DNA from: Apodospora peruviana
Taxonomy: Eukaryota; Ascomycota; Sordariomycetes; Sordariales; Lasiosphaeriaceae
Assembly: GCA_033439685.1 (NCBI GenBank)
Contig: JAUEDM010000006.1
Coordinates: forward strand, 2,666,001 to 2,730,000
Length of the DNA: 64,000 nucleotides
Direction: 5' to 3'
The position numbers and the translations under genes were made by a program. This document shows positions 22,697 through 35,534 of the stretch, one piece after another. The first letter of the stretch is position 1. Each line of letters starts with the position of its first letter. The notes under the pieces are model-generated. The model was not told the DNA's origin and searched no databases. It saw only the letters and a list, made by a program, of their open reading frames with translations.

Positions 22697-25600
22697 GCGT
22701 TTGGCGTTTAGGCAAGGTTCACAAAGGAACCGAACAGGATGGATGGATGGATCATTTGTTTGACAACTGCATTTTTTATAAGTTAGAGATGGGGTTTCCA
22801 ATTTCCCAACGGGTGGGCAGGCAATGTGGTACTATTTGGTTTTAATCTCGTCCATTTCAACAAGATTGGGACCGGCTTTCTTCTTCCATTCGATTGTAGC
22901 GACATGGGACATCCTCGATAGAAATCGGCATGTTGTGTGCGAGAGACAAAAGACCCACGGGATGATAGGCATGTATGGTTATATTTACTTGATATCATCA
23001 CACTACCTAGAGAGATAAAGACAGCCTTTTTCAGATAATCAGTTTCTTTATCATACGTTGAGCTTGTCATCGGTATCAAGGTGTCACCGACTATATGTTT
23101 GGTTAAATTCGTGGACATGTTACTGCTGTGGGTGGTTATTTCGAGAAGATGCCGATACCTTGCATGGTGGTATCATGATGTTCGACTATGGTTGATACAT
23201 CATCTTGGTTCAGGAGTAGTATAGGGCATTATTAAGATGGATAGATGGATCAAAAGTATCTCTGCGTTCTTTGGTTGGAATAACTTTGGGTTTGACCGAG
23301 TTTAATGCCTATCTCTCCTCCATACGAATATGGAGTGCCTTGGTACAGCCAACCAATGGTAAGGAGATGTTTGTCTTGACTTGTTTGTTTGTACACGGCA
23401 GGATATGTAAATACAAGTCTCGCCTGGTCAGCTGTTGAGCATGACAAAAGGGACAAGGGAATGTACCGGAACTTTGTTTTATGTTTACAACGCAGCTTGG
23501 TGGTTTTGAACATTCACTCTCATTCGTCAAAATACGTACAAGGGGAGATAGTTGGCTAGCATCTGGTGTGACTAGGGGGTGCTGGTTCAAAGAGAACGAA
23601 CTAGTGGATAGAAGTGTTTCAACCTCCAGGAAAGTAGGTACCTACCTAGGTACCCAGCTGAGGCTGAAAGCCGGTATGCCACATTTATCACCAGGTCCAG
23701 GGGAGGCAGTAAGTATGGGTGTGGCACTTTCATAATTACTTCACCGCAGAGAGGGTTCTGGTGTTCTCCCGGCTATATGGCGGGATGGGACTTACCACCG
23801 CTCTTTGGGCCCGAAAGGAAAATATTGTTCTCGAGGTTCGTGGGGGTATCTGCGTGATGATATTACCCAGTAATCTCATGTTGTCGGGACATCACCCGCC
23901 GTCTTCATCGGTGTTTGTTGGTTAACTCGAACATTGTTAGTTCATGTACGTGCCTCTAGAAGTCTAGGCCTAGAGAGATACGAATCCGTAGACAGGTGTA
24001 AGGAGAAGGGAGGTGGATACTCCAGTCGTGATTCAAACGGCAAACGTTGTCTTTTCTGGTTCAGACAATCCCGTGGAGTTTTATGTTAGTCTTTTGGCCG
24101 GGTATACCGAGAACTAGTTACCTAGATAGCCTGGCTTTGAAATTATTTGGGATGTTGTTTGAGTGCCCACTCGTTGAGATGTTCTTGAAAACAGTTTCTG
24201 AGAAACCAGAACAGAAAGTAGCGAGAAACTGGGAATGCTTCTTTGATCTCTTGTTGCGGATGTGTGTGCTCTGTTTGCGCGTCCTATTGAAGTTCCGAGC
24301 TTCCTCACCGGGTACCTACTCGAATACAGGATGGGTTATCTCATCCTAGCCTTGCTTTGGTTGTAGTGTTGTAGTGGTCCAGCGTGAATTGCACGTGATG
24401 TAGCCCCGTGCTTGTGACGAAGGGAGGATATTGTACTTCCCTGGATGAAGAAGTAGTTTACTTCTCCGTTTGTCTGAGAAACATTGAAGGTTGATATAAG
24501 AGGCATCGATTATAAAGGGGGGATTTCTGTTGTTAATTTTAGCCATCCGAGGAGAAACACCAGGAAGTTCTAGGGCCCGCTTGGATCCCTACGAGGCCAT
24601 GTAGCAGGTCATTGCTTTACATGTGAGCATACCCCTGTAAAAAGTCACGGGTACCCTGGTAGTAGTATTCTCTAATTGTACAGTTATCTCCCTGGCTGAT
24701 GGGGAAGATGTCGGTTCAGATATGGGGTACTCTTTTCTCTCGTCCTCTCCCTCTCGCTGTCTCTCTTGTCGTCATACTGTCATCGTCGAGAAAATGCAAA
24801 TAGGGAAACAGTTAAGACTATTTAAAGCTCTGTGGTGGTAATCTACTATTCTGCAGTAATTACTTGTTGCGACGGTCTCTTGTTGCGTGGTGAGAGGGGG
24901 CGTGGAAGAGGATGAAAGTGAAGAAGAGGGTAGAGAGCACATCCGAAGAACCTATCAACCCCCAGTTCTTGTCTTGGACTTCCAATTTCGATTTATCTGC
25001 TGTATAATCGAACATCGACTAATCTGTTCCGTGAATTCTCACGGCACAAGTGCTCGAGTATCGGGTGCCCATCAGCTGAGCGTGATGGTAAGACGGTTAT
25101 GGACATAGCATGACACCTCTTCTCTCCCATTCATCAGAACATCTACTGTGTACGTGATCTTCTGTGATCTGCAGGAAAAACCTTTACGTGTGCTAAATTG
25201 TCGTCAGCCGGCCGTCGAGGAAACAATGGTTGACGGTGTCGACTGGAACGATAAAGTTCAGGTTGTTATCAAGCTAGGCTCTTAATCTCTTACTAGATTC
25301 TCAATCGATCTCGAAGGTCAATGACAAATACTTTACACATACCTAGTCATGTAGGACCACTCCGCTGTTTGCATGTCAACTCGAATACTAGTCTTACTTT
25401 GGCGTGGCATCATGTATCATCCATTAGGATCGGTTCTTTGCCCGGGACACTAGGGGCTACTAACAGACACCGGGGGCATTCGAAAGGCCAGATATCATAT
25501 ATCCATGTAGCTGAGACCGGTGGAAAGAAATGGGAAATCCCATGTATACTTCACCGTTCCCTGGCTCGGCTTCTCTTTAGCCCCATAATATGGTATATGT

Positions 25601-26705
25601 CGTGCACATGGTACATACAGCCGAAGCAAAAAGCCCACCAACACAAGCATTTTGCTAATGCAGAAGACTGTCGGATAGCTCAAAAGTAAATCGGCCCAAC
25701 TTGACATTCTGGACAATCCACCTTCTAATGAACGAACATACATACGGCATGAGATGTGATGCCATACACCCCAGGGATCGATCGGGTTTATATTTGGCCT
25801 TAACGTAGGTAGCCTTCCAGCAAGTCACCAACCAGCCCGATCGTGCAGACGGACATCTGCTGCTCCAAATAATCATCCCAACCCGAGGCTTTCAAAATAC
25901 GGCCGCCGGGATAGATGGCAAAGCGTGCCTACCAATCAACCCAACTATCTGCGGAACCCGATGGATGACCTCTAAGGATACCTGTAGGGCTGACGACAAA
26001 ACATATTGCTCACGGGCCAGCATCTAAAAGACTTCTGTTGTTTACCTTCAGGCCCTCATCTCATGGCGGTGCGGTGGCTTTCTTTCATCCATGACCCTGA
26101 CAAAAGCAAAACGTTGTCCCGTGCCAGTCTTGATCCGGGTACATTAACTGTGGGTGGGAGTCAGGCCAAGTTTACATCCCACAAACCTTGAGACATAGGT
26201 ACAAACGAAGTTCACTCATCAACCTACATGGCATAATTCAGCTTGACCGAGGCTGCTGTCAGTCTCCGTTGATACCGGTGTGTATTCGTGTAGGACAAAA
26301 TAAGCATATGATACGTATCAGATTCAGCCACGGCTCCCATCGCCAAGGCGGCGAGGTCGTGGCCAAACAAAAAGTAAACACATCATCGGTGGTCTTCTTT
26401 TGTCTTGGCGATGGTTCGTTGCACGGCTGCGGCGACGGCGGCTTGGCAAGAAGAGTTTGGTGGCGATTGCGTTTCGCACACCACAGCAAGCAGCAAGCAA
26501 CAAGCAACAAGCAAGCAAGTCGAGCCGAGTGGACGTGGACAAGGAATCGATAACCAAAAGAGTTCAGATAAAGTGCGAACAGACGAACGCTTGTTTCGAA
26601 ACAAGCATTTCGTCCAAGTGGTGGCTTGCAAAGTGCTTGTTTCACACGCTGTGAATGATTGCTGAGTGCGTGCGCCCATGCGGCATTGCCCAGGTGGTGG
26701 TTCGC

Positions 26706-26732
26706 AAAAAAAAAAAACACACACACACACAC
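26706..26732. repeat. A-run and (CA)n microsatellite
   Basis: Twelve or so A residues are followed directly by about eight CA units. A simple-sequence repeat in noncoding DNA, likely variable in length among strains. Confidence 0.85.
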
Positions 26733-28983
26733 AATCGGGACGGCACAGCACGTAGACACACGCGGACTGCCAGAGTTGCAGTTGCAGTAGCGGTCGCAAA
26801 TCGACAGGCTGATGCGAATTGGCCGATGCGATTCGTCCGAGGTTGTGCACGGTTCGTTCGGATATTTTCTGCCGTTAGAGCTTGGATCTTTTTCTCCTCC
26901 AGCTGTTGTTTCTTCGTTGTTCTGGTGGTGGCCCCCGGCTATTTCATTTTGGATTCGGTCCAGTGCTTGGTTCAAATTTGGAGAATTGGAGCAGAGATTG
27001 AGAGCGCGTGGTAGCGAAGCGAGGCTTCCGGCCAAGTGTGGAGGAGAGGGATCTGATCGGTCGGTATTGGTGGATCGAAATTTCGGATTGTCGCGATCGT
27101 GTCTTCAGTATTTTCACCGCCTTCCAAGCTCTTTTCCAAGTTCTAAAACCGCCGACTTGCCTGCCCCTGATTGTCAAATTTCCCAGATTCTCCAGCAGCT
27201 GAGCAGACAGGTCAGAACTGCACAGGACCAGGGAAGGAAGATGGGTCGCGGGCTCTAGATATCTATGTATGGCTAATGTCCGAATACGCCCGTGGGTGGC
27301 TCTCTGGATGGAAACAGGTGAGATTTGCTCGCTCCGCGCGCTGAGAAAATGCGCCGGCGACAGCGGAGATGGAGCTCTCTTCAGGCTTCAGGGTGCAACG
27401 GGACCCCACCAGCCACAGAGACCCACTATGGTCCCCACCCGATCCGCGGCAAATGCAAGGGTGCACGTGGAGTGCAGTCTGTGCAGAGGATTTTTGCCGC
27501 TTGCTTCCGGTGCAAGACTCGGTGCATCGCCTTCTGCAGCACAAGCTCAGGTCGTCTTGGCTCTCAACCTGCAATCCCCGGCCGTGCGTCGACGCCGCTG
27601 TCGAACGCCCATTTCATCATCCCGATTGATTGTCCAAACCGCCTTCGGATGATCTCGTCAATCTTCTCGGCGGCCTTGTTTGTTGCCTTCATTTTACGGG
27701 CCGGCCGGGACGATCGCCACCACCCGGCCCCACTGAGTGCTCCGCAAATCGGCCGGTGAGAGCGAAGCCCTGCTCGGCAGAGAACCGGGAGTCGGCCTTG
27801 GAAGCCTTGCTTCCAATGTCGTGCATCACGAACCGTATGCAGGTCGCTTCTTGTCAATTCGCGCGAGCCCGCGAGAGGGAGGAGAGTCAGTGCCAGCTGC
27901 CCCGAGCGCTTGCGACGGGTGCAACCGCTATAATAAAACGAACTCCGCTGGACACCTCATCGTAGCGCGAGTTGATGCTCTCCAACGGGCTCCGGCTTTG
28001 GCCCCTATCCCGAGTATGAAATTCCTATCGTGAGATATGTACCTCAGCTAAGGTAATGGCTAATAATAAGCACTTCATGCAAACTATGATAGTGAAGCGT
28101 CTCCACCATATGGAGAACATGCGCAGGTACTGAGAGGATTCGCCCGCCAGATTGGAGTTACGGCTGCTTAGTCCGCAGGGCGGAACCTTTTCCCATCCAT
28201 CTGACTAGCGACGCCATGTGCATAGAGTGAAGCTATTATCAGCGGTTCTAGAATTTCCCGTTTCTAGACCGCTGTTTTGCGGGAAATAGGTGCCACGGTA
28301 ACGAGATTTCGCGGGTAAACATATCGAAGCCGGCGACTCGTGGACAGCTCGCCCGCTGCACGGTGCACAATGGTCCGGAGACTTAGCCCCCGTGTGGTCA
28401 TATGTGATACCGACGAAATGCGGCCGAAGCATTGGCAACGACGGCGGGGAGCTTTGATATATGGATCTGTGAACTTCGGCGGTGTCGCGTGCTTACATGC
28501 CACGGTCAAAAAAAGGACGCAGTCACGGCAGTGTCTCCCTCTCAACAACGGGTAGAGTGAGATCTGTATGTGCTGCTGGCAAATGCGGTATAAATCTGAG
28601 TTAGCCAAGTGCCCGTTTGTCCGTAATGTACTCGGATCGCAATCTTATCCAAGGTGCCAAGGCAGGGCAAATCTATAACTCTAGGCTTTGTCTCACACAC
28701 ACAAGATGCTGTGCTGGCTTGGCCTCGTGAGAGCATCAAAAACGGCCCAAAAGGGAAACCCAAGACACGGACTCAAGGGTCAAGAAATGGGGGAATTGCC
28801 ATTGCGCAGTTGCCCGCCATTTGAGGCTCAAATTACTCTTGAGAGTGCTTGGACGTGGCACTCGTGGGTCAGTTTGTGTGCCACGAGTCGGGATAGTAGC
28901 CACAGCCGCCGGCAAAGCGCTTGAGTGTGTGCATTGGTTGTTTCTTCTACCCTTCCTTCGTTGGGTTAACCCCTCCAAACAAG

Positions 28984-29286
28984 ATGTCATCGCCTGCTGA
29001 GGCGATCCCCTCGGGAGAACCAGGAAGCTTCAATTCTGCCGCTCCAACTCGCGGCGAATCCGATATCGAGACGACAACGAAGCTAGAACGGACAAGGAAA
29101 AATCTGACTGGTGGCTGCTCCTCGGCAAGGTCGGGGACCCAGGCTGACAACGTCTCTGCAGGGACTGGACGAAGAAGAGGCGCTGACTTGAATCGCCCTT
29201 TTTGGAGGGGAAGTAATGACGTAGTGGAACATATGTGCACGGCACTTCCGCATCGGTTGGAATGGTTATTAGGAAAGGGTCTCTAG
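28984..29286 (+). CDS. Hypothetical small protein, doubtful
   Basis: Unrecognised frame of 100 aa, starting MSSPAEAIPSGEPGSFNSAA and then hydrophilic, with Thr/Glu/Lys- and Gly/Ser-rich parts. A purine at -3 (AACAAG before ATG) and a pyrimidine-rich upstream stretch make the start plausible. It has no signal peptide, no membrane segment and no known domain. It may be a chance frame or the first exon of a gene whose other exons I could not find. It stands alone in a gene-poor region. Confidence 0.15.
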   Translation: MSSPAEAIPSGEPGSFNSAAPTRGESDIETTTKLERTRKNLTGGCSSARSGTQADNVSAGTGRRRGADLNRPFWRGSNDVVEHMCTALPHRLEWLLGKGL

Positions 29287-30953
29287 GGCTGGCCGCTGCC
29301 AGGAAGCCCAGGACAATGTGGTTTATGCCGCCGATATGGCACCGGCATCGAAAACTCAAATTCAGATTGAGATAGGACCCAGACCACGACGGTGACCAGG
29401 TTCCGAGGACAGGCAGTTTGCGGTTGCGATTGGGGATGCGGCAATTGGAAAGACTCAGGGTCGTGTGCCTTGCCTCAGGTAGACAGGACGGCAACTGGGA
29501 CTGAACGATGCAGTGACAGCCGGTCGGATGGACACGGGAGCCTGGCTCTGGCACCAAATTGCCAAACTGTCGGTCGGGCCTGGCCGCAGAACGCAGATTT
29601 TCTGTGAGCGAGAAACAAAATGGCTCGTTCTCCTTGTCCCGGTGAGCGGGCAAGGAGCAACCAGAGCGACTGCCACCACAGATCCACACTTCATCAGTCA
29701 AGGCTCGTCAGATCCGCCATCCGGGACAGGTCAGTACCTGCCTGCGACCGGACCCGGACACGGGCGGCCCTGTGAATAATTCCATCGAAGGACAGAGAGA
29801 TGAGGGAGGCACAGTGGACCGGACCGCCTCCAATGCCACTCACTGGCACGTACCGTGGGCTGGTTGAATGGTTCGCAGTCCCAGTGCTTTTTCCCCTCCC
29901 ATTCGATCTTTGTTTTGTTTCTCGGCAAGGATGGCAGAGCTTTGGTTTCTGATAAGGGCAATGTTTCTGATGTGCGATTGGCCACTGCACTGCTACTGGA
30001 CTAGCCAGCCAGTCAAAGGGGCCGCATGGTGCGCATGGGTTACCCCAGTTTACGGCTCATGACGGAACAAGCAAGAAAGTGCAACAAAGCTTGTCGATTT
30101 CGCGCCTATTGCTACTATCCTGCCTGCCAAGAAAACGGTAAAAAGAGCTTGCTCGACCGAGGCCGGCTGGGGAATGGGGTATCCCTCCATTGTTGTCGTT
30201 ATTATCATTACTGGTGAGGCCAATTGGCACGACAAACAAAGGCTGGAGCTTCCCCAAGAGGAGAGATTATTCAAGTGGCGGATATAAGCGGTCTCGGAAT
30301 GAAGACTTGAAGGCGTTTGACCGCCTTACGAGTGTGAGCCGGTGAGCCTGCCACACACTGCAGCATTGAGAGAGTTGATGCTGTCGTTGACCTGTAGCCC
30401 GTCGTCATCTGCTCTGCTAGGCCCTACCTTACTGAGAGAATGGAAGCACAGCGAAGAAAAGGCACAGGAAGCGACGGTGGAGGAGCACCCAAAAATCCCG
30501 CAGCTCTCTCATTCTTGACGCGGTACGCGGGTGGAGAGGCACGGTAAGGTACCTCGCCCGCCGAGATTGCAGCTTGTTTGGCAGCCGGTTGGTGGGCGGG
30601 GGAGAGCTCGAGGTGGGGCAGGGTACTTGCTGCGATTGCACGATCAATGTAGCTCATTGCGACCTGCACCTGGGCGGCCCGCTTCAGAGTGGCAGGGGGA
30701 CCCTGCCAATGCTTTGGGTCTCGGAGCAGGGCAATCACATTCAGTACGGATCACCAGAGCACGCACAGTGCTAATTGAGTCAGCAAGGTCGCCTCCCAAC
30801 CGGCCATCTCGGTGGCAGGACCAGCACAATGCACAATGGCGAGCGCAGTTGGGATGGAGGCGCGCACAGTGCGTCGCGTGAAGAAGGTGTGTCCGACTCA
30901 TCGCCCATCGCAGAGCTTCAAGGTAGCAAAAGGAGGTGCGAAAGGTAGGTGCT

Positions 30954-30987
30954 AACAGACTGACAGTGGAAACAGACTGACAGTGGA
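30954..30987. repeat. Perfect 17-bp tandem duplication
   Basis: The 17-mer AACAGACTGACAGTGGA occurs at 30954-30970 and again at 30971-30987 without a mismatch, in the upstream region of pma1. Probably a recent slippage duplication. Confidence 0.9.
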
Positions 30988-31642
30988 AAGCATGGACGTG
31001 CGGACGTGATCCGCCCCTCTCAGGTCAGTTTCTCGAATCCCTACTCGTGAGCTTGCAGTCTGGCACTGGGTCCTGGGTACTGTGGATGCCGGGTGTAGCT
31101 TTGAAAGTTACGTGGGTTCCGTCTGCTCCTATTGGTATTGTACCGTACCTGTCCTAGGGCAAGGATAGTTCGACTTTGTCTCTGGCCGGAAGGGTCGCTC
31201 GTAGCTCGCTCACCAAAGCTGGAAAGATTGAAATACCTCTCCTGCCCACTCTCTCCTCTCTCCTTCCTCTTTTCTGCCTTACGCACGAAGGTCTTTTTTA
31301 ATCCCTCCCTTCGACGTGAGGTCTCTCTCGAGTCCTAGTCTCCGACCCATTTTCCCCGGTCTTCTCTTGTGTGGACGAATTTCAATCCTCAATTCAACCC
31401 GCCAGCCACATACCTCATCTCTCACCCTATTAGGTCATCAAAACAATTACCTCGCCGCGTCCGAACTAATTTCTTCCCCCTTATATCACCGGCATTCCTA
31501 GCACCTAAACGCGTGCCTATCATCGGTATCTTCGGAGTACCGTAATCCAGATTGATCACCTTTGACACGCACACCTATAACCCCCCGAGAACCTCGCCAG
31601 TCGATACCTTGAGCAGGCACTTCTGCCACCCAAACCGCGCCA

Positions 31643-34600
31643 ATGGCCGAACATTCAGCCACCGGCGCGCCCGCGCTGACAACCAACATCGAGAGTGGAA
31701 AGTTTGACGAGAAGGCAGCTCCTCCCGCCGCCCATGCACCTACCAAGCAAAAGGTAGAAGAGGAGGAGGAAGAGGATGAGGACATTGATGCCCTGATCGA
31801 GGACCTCGAGTCCCAGGACGGTCATGAAGTTGTAAGTGTCTTGCCGCTGACCCGTCATTGTGACTGCTCCGGCGCATCCGCGACGTGTCCGCTCATTTGT
31901 ATGTCACTGCCGATGCTAACAAACGCGTACAGGAAGAGGAAGAAGAGGAGGGCACGCCCGGAGCTGGGCGTGTCGTTCCGGAGGACATGCGTAAGTGATC
32001 AGTCAATCGCGTCGTATGTGAGCTCAATTGACTGACAACCGTCACAGTTATGACTGATACCCGTGTCGGTCTTACCTCTGAGGAGGTCCTTCAGAGACGC
32101 AAGAAGTATGGTCTCAATCAGATGAAGGAGGAGAAGGAGAATCTCATTCTGAAGTTCTTCGGTTACTTCGTCGGTCCCATTCAGTTCGTCATGGAGGTAA
32201 GCTTTCGGAGCCGCGTTTCGAAAGGCGTAGCAGCCTTGAAACGAAACAATTCTCCAATTGAATCCATGCTAACATTCTCCAACTAGGCCGCTGCTGTCTG
32301 TATGTACAACCCTCATTCTGCGTCTCACCCGTCCCACTTTGAGCGCTGGGATGCCGCGTCAAGCTTGTGGGCACTACACGACGTGCCTTGCATTGGCGCT
32401 GCTCCCACCCCGCTGGCTCTCCACTGCGATCGATGGACCCTGGTATGCTAACTTGATATTCAGTGGCTGCTGGTCTTGAGGATTGGGTCGATTTCGGTGT
32501 CATCTGCGGTCTGTTGCTCCTCAACGCCGCTGTCGGTTTCATTCAAGAATACCAGGCTGGTTCCATTGTCGACGAGCTGAAGAAGTAAGTCCGGTCTTGC
32601 TCCTCCGCGCACTTTGCCATTGCTAACTATGATCCCGCACAGGACTCTCGCTCTCAAGGCTGTTGTTCTCCGTGACGGTACCCTCAAGGAGGTCGAGGCC
32701 CCCGAGGTCGTCCCTGGCGATATCCTGCAGGTCGAGGAAGGCACCATCATTCCTGCTGACGGTCGCATCGTCACTGAGGATGCCTTCCTTCAAGTCGATC
32801 AGTCCGCCATCACCGGTGAATCTCTAGCCGTTGACAAACATAAAAACGATCAGTGCTATGCTTCGTCTGCCGTCAAGCGTGGCGAGGCTTTCGTCGTCGT
32901 CACTGCTACTGGTGACAACACCTTCGTCGGTCGTGCCGCTGCTCTTGTCAATGCCGCTAGCGCCGGCAGTGGCCATTTCACCGAGGTCCTGAACGGTATT
33001 GGTACCATTCTGCTCATTCTCGTCATTTTTACCAACTTGGTCGTCTGGGTTTCCTCTTTCTACCGCTCCAACGGCATTGTTGAGATTCTCGAGTTTACCC
33101 TGGCCATCACCATCATTGGTGTCCCCGTCGGTCTCCCCGCTGTCGTCACCACCACCATGGCTGTCGGTGCTGCCTACCTCGCCAAGAAGAAGGCTATCGT
33201 TCAGAAGCTTTCCGCCATCGAGTCTCTGGCTGGTGTCGAGATTCTCTGCTCCGACAAGACCGGTACTCTCACCAAGAACAAGCTCTCTCTCGCTGAGCCC
33301 TACACCGTCCAGGGTGTTGACCCCGAGGATCTCATGCTCACTGCTTGCTTGGCCGCTTCCCGCAAGAAGAAGGGCATGGACGCCATTGACAAGGCCTTTC
33401 TCAAGAGCTTGAAGTACTACCCGCGTGCCAAGGGCGTTCTTAGCAAGTACCGCGTTCTGGATTTCCACCCCTTCGACCCCGTCTCGAAAAAGGTTGTCGC
33501 CATTGTCGAGTCTCCCCAGGGCGAGCGCATTACCTGTGTGAAGGGTGCCCCTCTGTTCGTTCTCAAGACTGTTGAGGAGGACCACCCCATCCCCGATGAG
33601 GTTGACCAGGCCTACAAGAACAAGGTTGCGGAGTTCGCCACCCGTGGTTTCCGTTCGCTCGGTGTTGCGCGCAAGCGTGGTGAGGGCTCGTGGGAGATTC
33701 TCGGAATCATGCCTTGCTCTGACCCCCCCCGTCACGACACTGCCCGCACCATCAACGAAGCCAAGGGTCTCGGTCTCTCCATCAAGATGCTTACTGGTGA
33801 TGCTGTCGGTATCGCTCGTGAGACTTCCCGCCAGCTCGGTCTCGGCACCAACGTCTACAATGCTGAGCGTCTCGGCCTCGGTGGCGGCGGTGACATGCCC
33901 GGCTCTGAGGTCTACGATTTCGTTGAGGCTGCCGATGGTTTCGCTGAGGTCTTCCCCCAGCACAAGTACAACGTCGTCGAGATTCTCCAGCAGCGTGGCT
34001 ACCTTGTTGCCATGACTGGTGACGGCGTCAACGATGCTCCCTCCCTGAAGAAGGCCGATACTGGTATCGCTGTCGAGGGCGCCTCTGACGCTGCTCGCTC
34101 CGCCGCTGATATCGTCTTCCTTGCCCCAGGCCTCGGCGCCATCATCGATGCCCTCAAGACTTCCCGCCAGATTTTCCACCGCATGTACGCGTACGTTGTC
34201 TACCGTATCGCTCTGTCTATCCATCTCGAGATCTACCTTGGTCTGTGGATCGCCATCCTGAACCGCAGCTTGAACATCGAGCTTGTCGTCTTCATTGCCA
34301 TTTTTGCTGATGTCGCCACCCTCGCCATTGCCTACGACAACGCTCCCTTCAGCAAGTCCCCCGTCAAGTGGAACTTGCCCAAGCTCTGGGGTATGAGTGT
34401 TCTCCTCGGTGTTGTCCTTGCCGTTGGCACGTGGATTACTGTTACCACGATGTACGCGCATGGCAACTCCAACGGTGGTATTGTCCAGAACTTTGGTAAC
34501 CTCGATGAGGTTGTCTTCCTTGAGATCTCGCTTACTGAGAACTGGCTTATCTTCATCACTCGTGCCAATGGCCCCTTCTGGTCGTCGATTCCCTCGTGGC

Positions 34601-34952
34601 AGCTGACTGGTGCCATCCTTCTTGTGGATCTGATCGCTACTTTCTTCACGATCTGGGGTTGGTTCGAGAACAGCAACACGAGCATTGTGGCGGTTGTCCG
34701 TATCTGGATTTTCTCCTTCGGCATCTTCGTAAGTTTGACCATTGTTCTTTGTGTCTTGGTGAATAAACAGTATGCTAACAGTTGCCGTTACAGTGTATCA
34801 TGGGAGGTGTCTACTACATCCTGCAAGACAGCGTCGGATTCGACAACCTCATGCACGGCAAGTCGCCCAAGGGCAACCAGAAGCAGCGCTCCCTGGAGGA
34901 CTTTGTTGTCTCCCTCCAGCGCGTGTCGACGCAACACGAGAAGTCGCAATAA
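31643..34952 (+). CDS. pma1: Plasma membrane H+-ATPase (P-type, P3A)
   Basis: Main proton pump of the plasma membrane, which couples ATP hydrolysis to H+ export and powers nutrient uptake; about 924 aa. Exons are 31643-31831, 31933-31990, 32048-32196, 32287-32299, 32464-32584, 32643-34728 and 34794-34952; the fourth is only 13 nt. The N-terminus carries a long acidic Glu/Asp tract. Asp381 in CSDKTGTLTKN is the phosphorylated residue; TGES of the actuator domain, KGAP of the nucleotide-binding domain and TGDGVNDAPSL of the hinge are intact. The membrane helices and the C-terminal autoinhibitory tail ending SLQRVSTQHEKSQ match the fungal family, including the Ser/Thr pair known to be phosphorylated on glucose activation in yeast. 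Length is close to the Neurospora enzyme (920 aa). The leader before the ATG from about 31310 shows no upstream ATG, in keeping with strong expression. Confidence 0.98.
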
Positions 34953-35534
34953 GCGACATAATGACTATAATCACCAATTATGACTACAGAGGTTCATTGA
35001 AGTTGCCCGGTCGAGCAAATGGATTACATACCCCTTGGAGGCACCTTGGTTGTTTTGAGATTCATAGACTAGAAAAGTGACTGATGTGGTTGTCGCTGGG
35101 CTTTCTTCCTTGAAGATTTGTATCTACCTTTATTATTTCACCGAGGGTTACCACTACCCATCATTTCTTAGACACTAATTTTTATAAATCGTAAAATAAC
35201 TATTTGTTCCATTCTGTTTGCAAGCGAATGAAAGTCGATGTTGGGATGAAATGAGCTGCATTACTGGAGGCGGTCTTGCTAAACTTGAAAAGCTTCAGGC
35301 AGCTGCCCCGCTGAACCAAGTCATTTTCTAGACTCGTAAACTTTGCTCAAAGCAACAACTCCACTGTCATTTATTCGCCTCCATCATCCCATTACACGAA
35401 ACTCCGAAGACGCATTTTTGCGCATTTCACGTTCTTGATGCTTACGCAGCAAAGCAACTTATGACCGATCGATTGACCAAAACTGGCGTGCTATCAAAAC
35501 TGGATAACCCAAACCCAAATGAGGTCACAGCAAG
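34953..35534. other. Intergenic region, pma1 to DCAF4-like gene
   Basis: About 580 bp, AT-richer than the coding flanks, with no open frame of note. It would hold the pma1 3' UTR and the promoter of the next gene on the same strand. Confidence 0.5.

Larger units (their letters stand above)
22697..31642. other. 8.9 kb gene-poor region upstream of pma1
   Basis: No gene could be supported, on either strand, in almost 9 kb. Open frames are short, overlap one another and have no family resemblance. Features seen: GTAGGTACCTACCTAGGTAC motif at 23634-23654; a CAAG/CAGCAAG-type simple repeat at about 26480-26520; an A12 run followed by (CA)n at 26706-26732; a perfect 17-bp tandem duplication at 30954-30987; and pyrimidine-rich sequence at about 31245-31310, probably close to the pma1 transcription start. 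One 100-aa frame at 28984 is the best of the unassigned open frames. Confidence 0.5.

Noticed and set aside
26480..26520. CAAG/CAGCAAG repeats considered as a CRISPR-like or satellite array
   Set aside because: Simple-sequence repeat with no spacers, in a eukaryotic chromosome.
26259..27035. 258-codon minus-strand frame in the gene-poor region
   Set aside because: Crosses the (CA)n/A-run and CAAG-type repeats, which produce its Cys/Val/Phe and Leu/Ala/Cys runs; no domain.
32824..34461. 545-codon open frame antisense to pma1
   Set aside because: It mirrors the strong codon bias of pma1: third-position C/T on the sense strand prevents stops in this antisense frame. No domain is visible.
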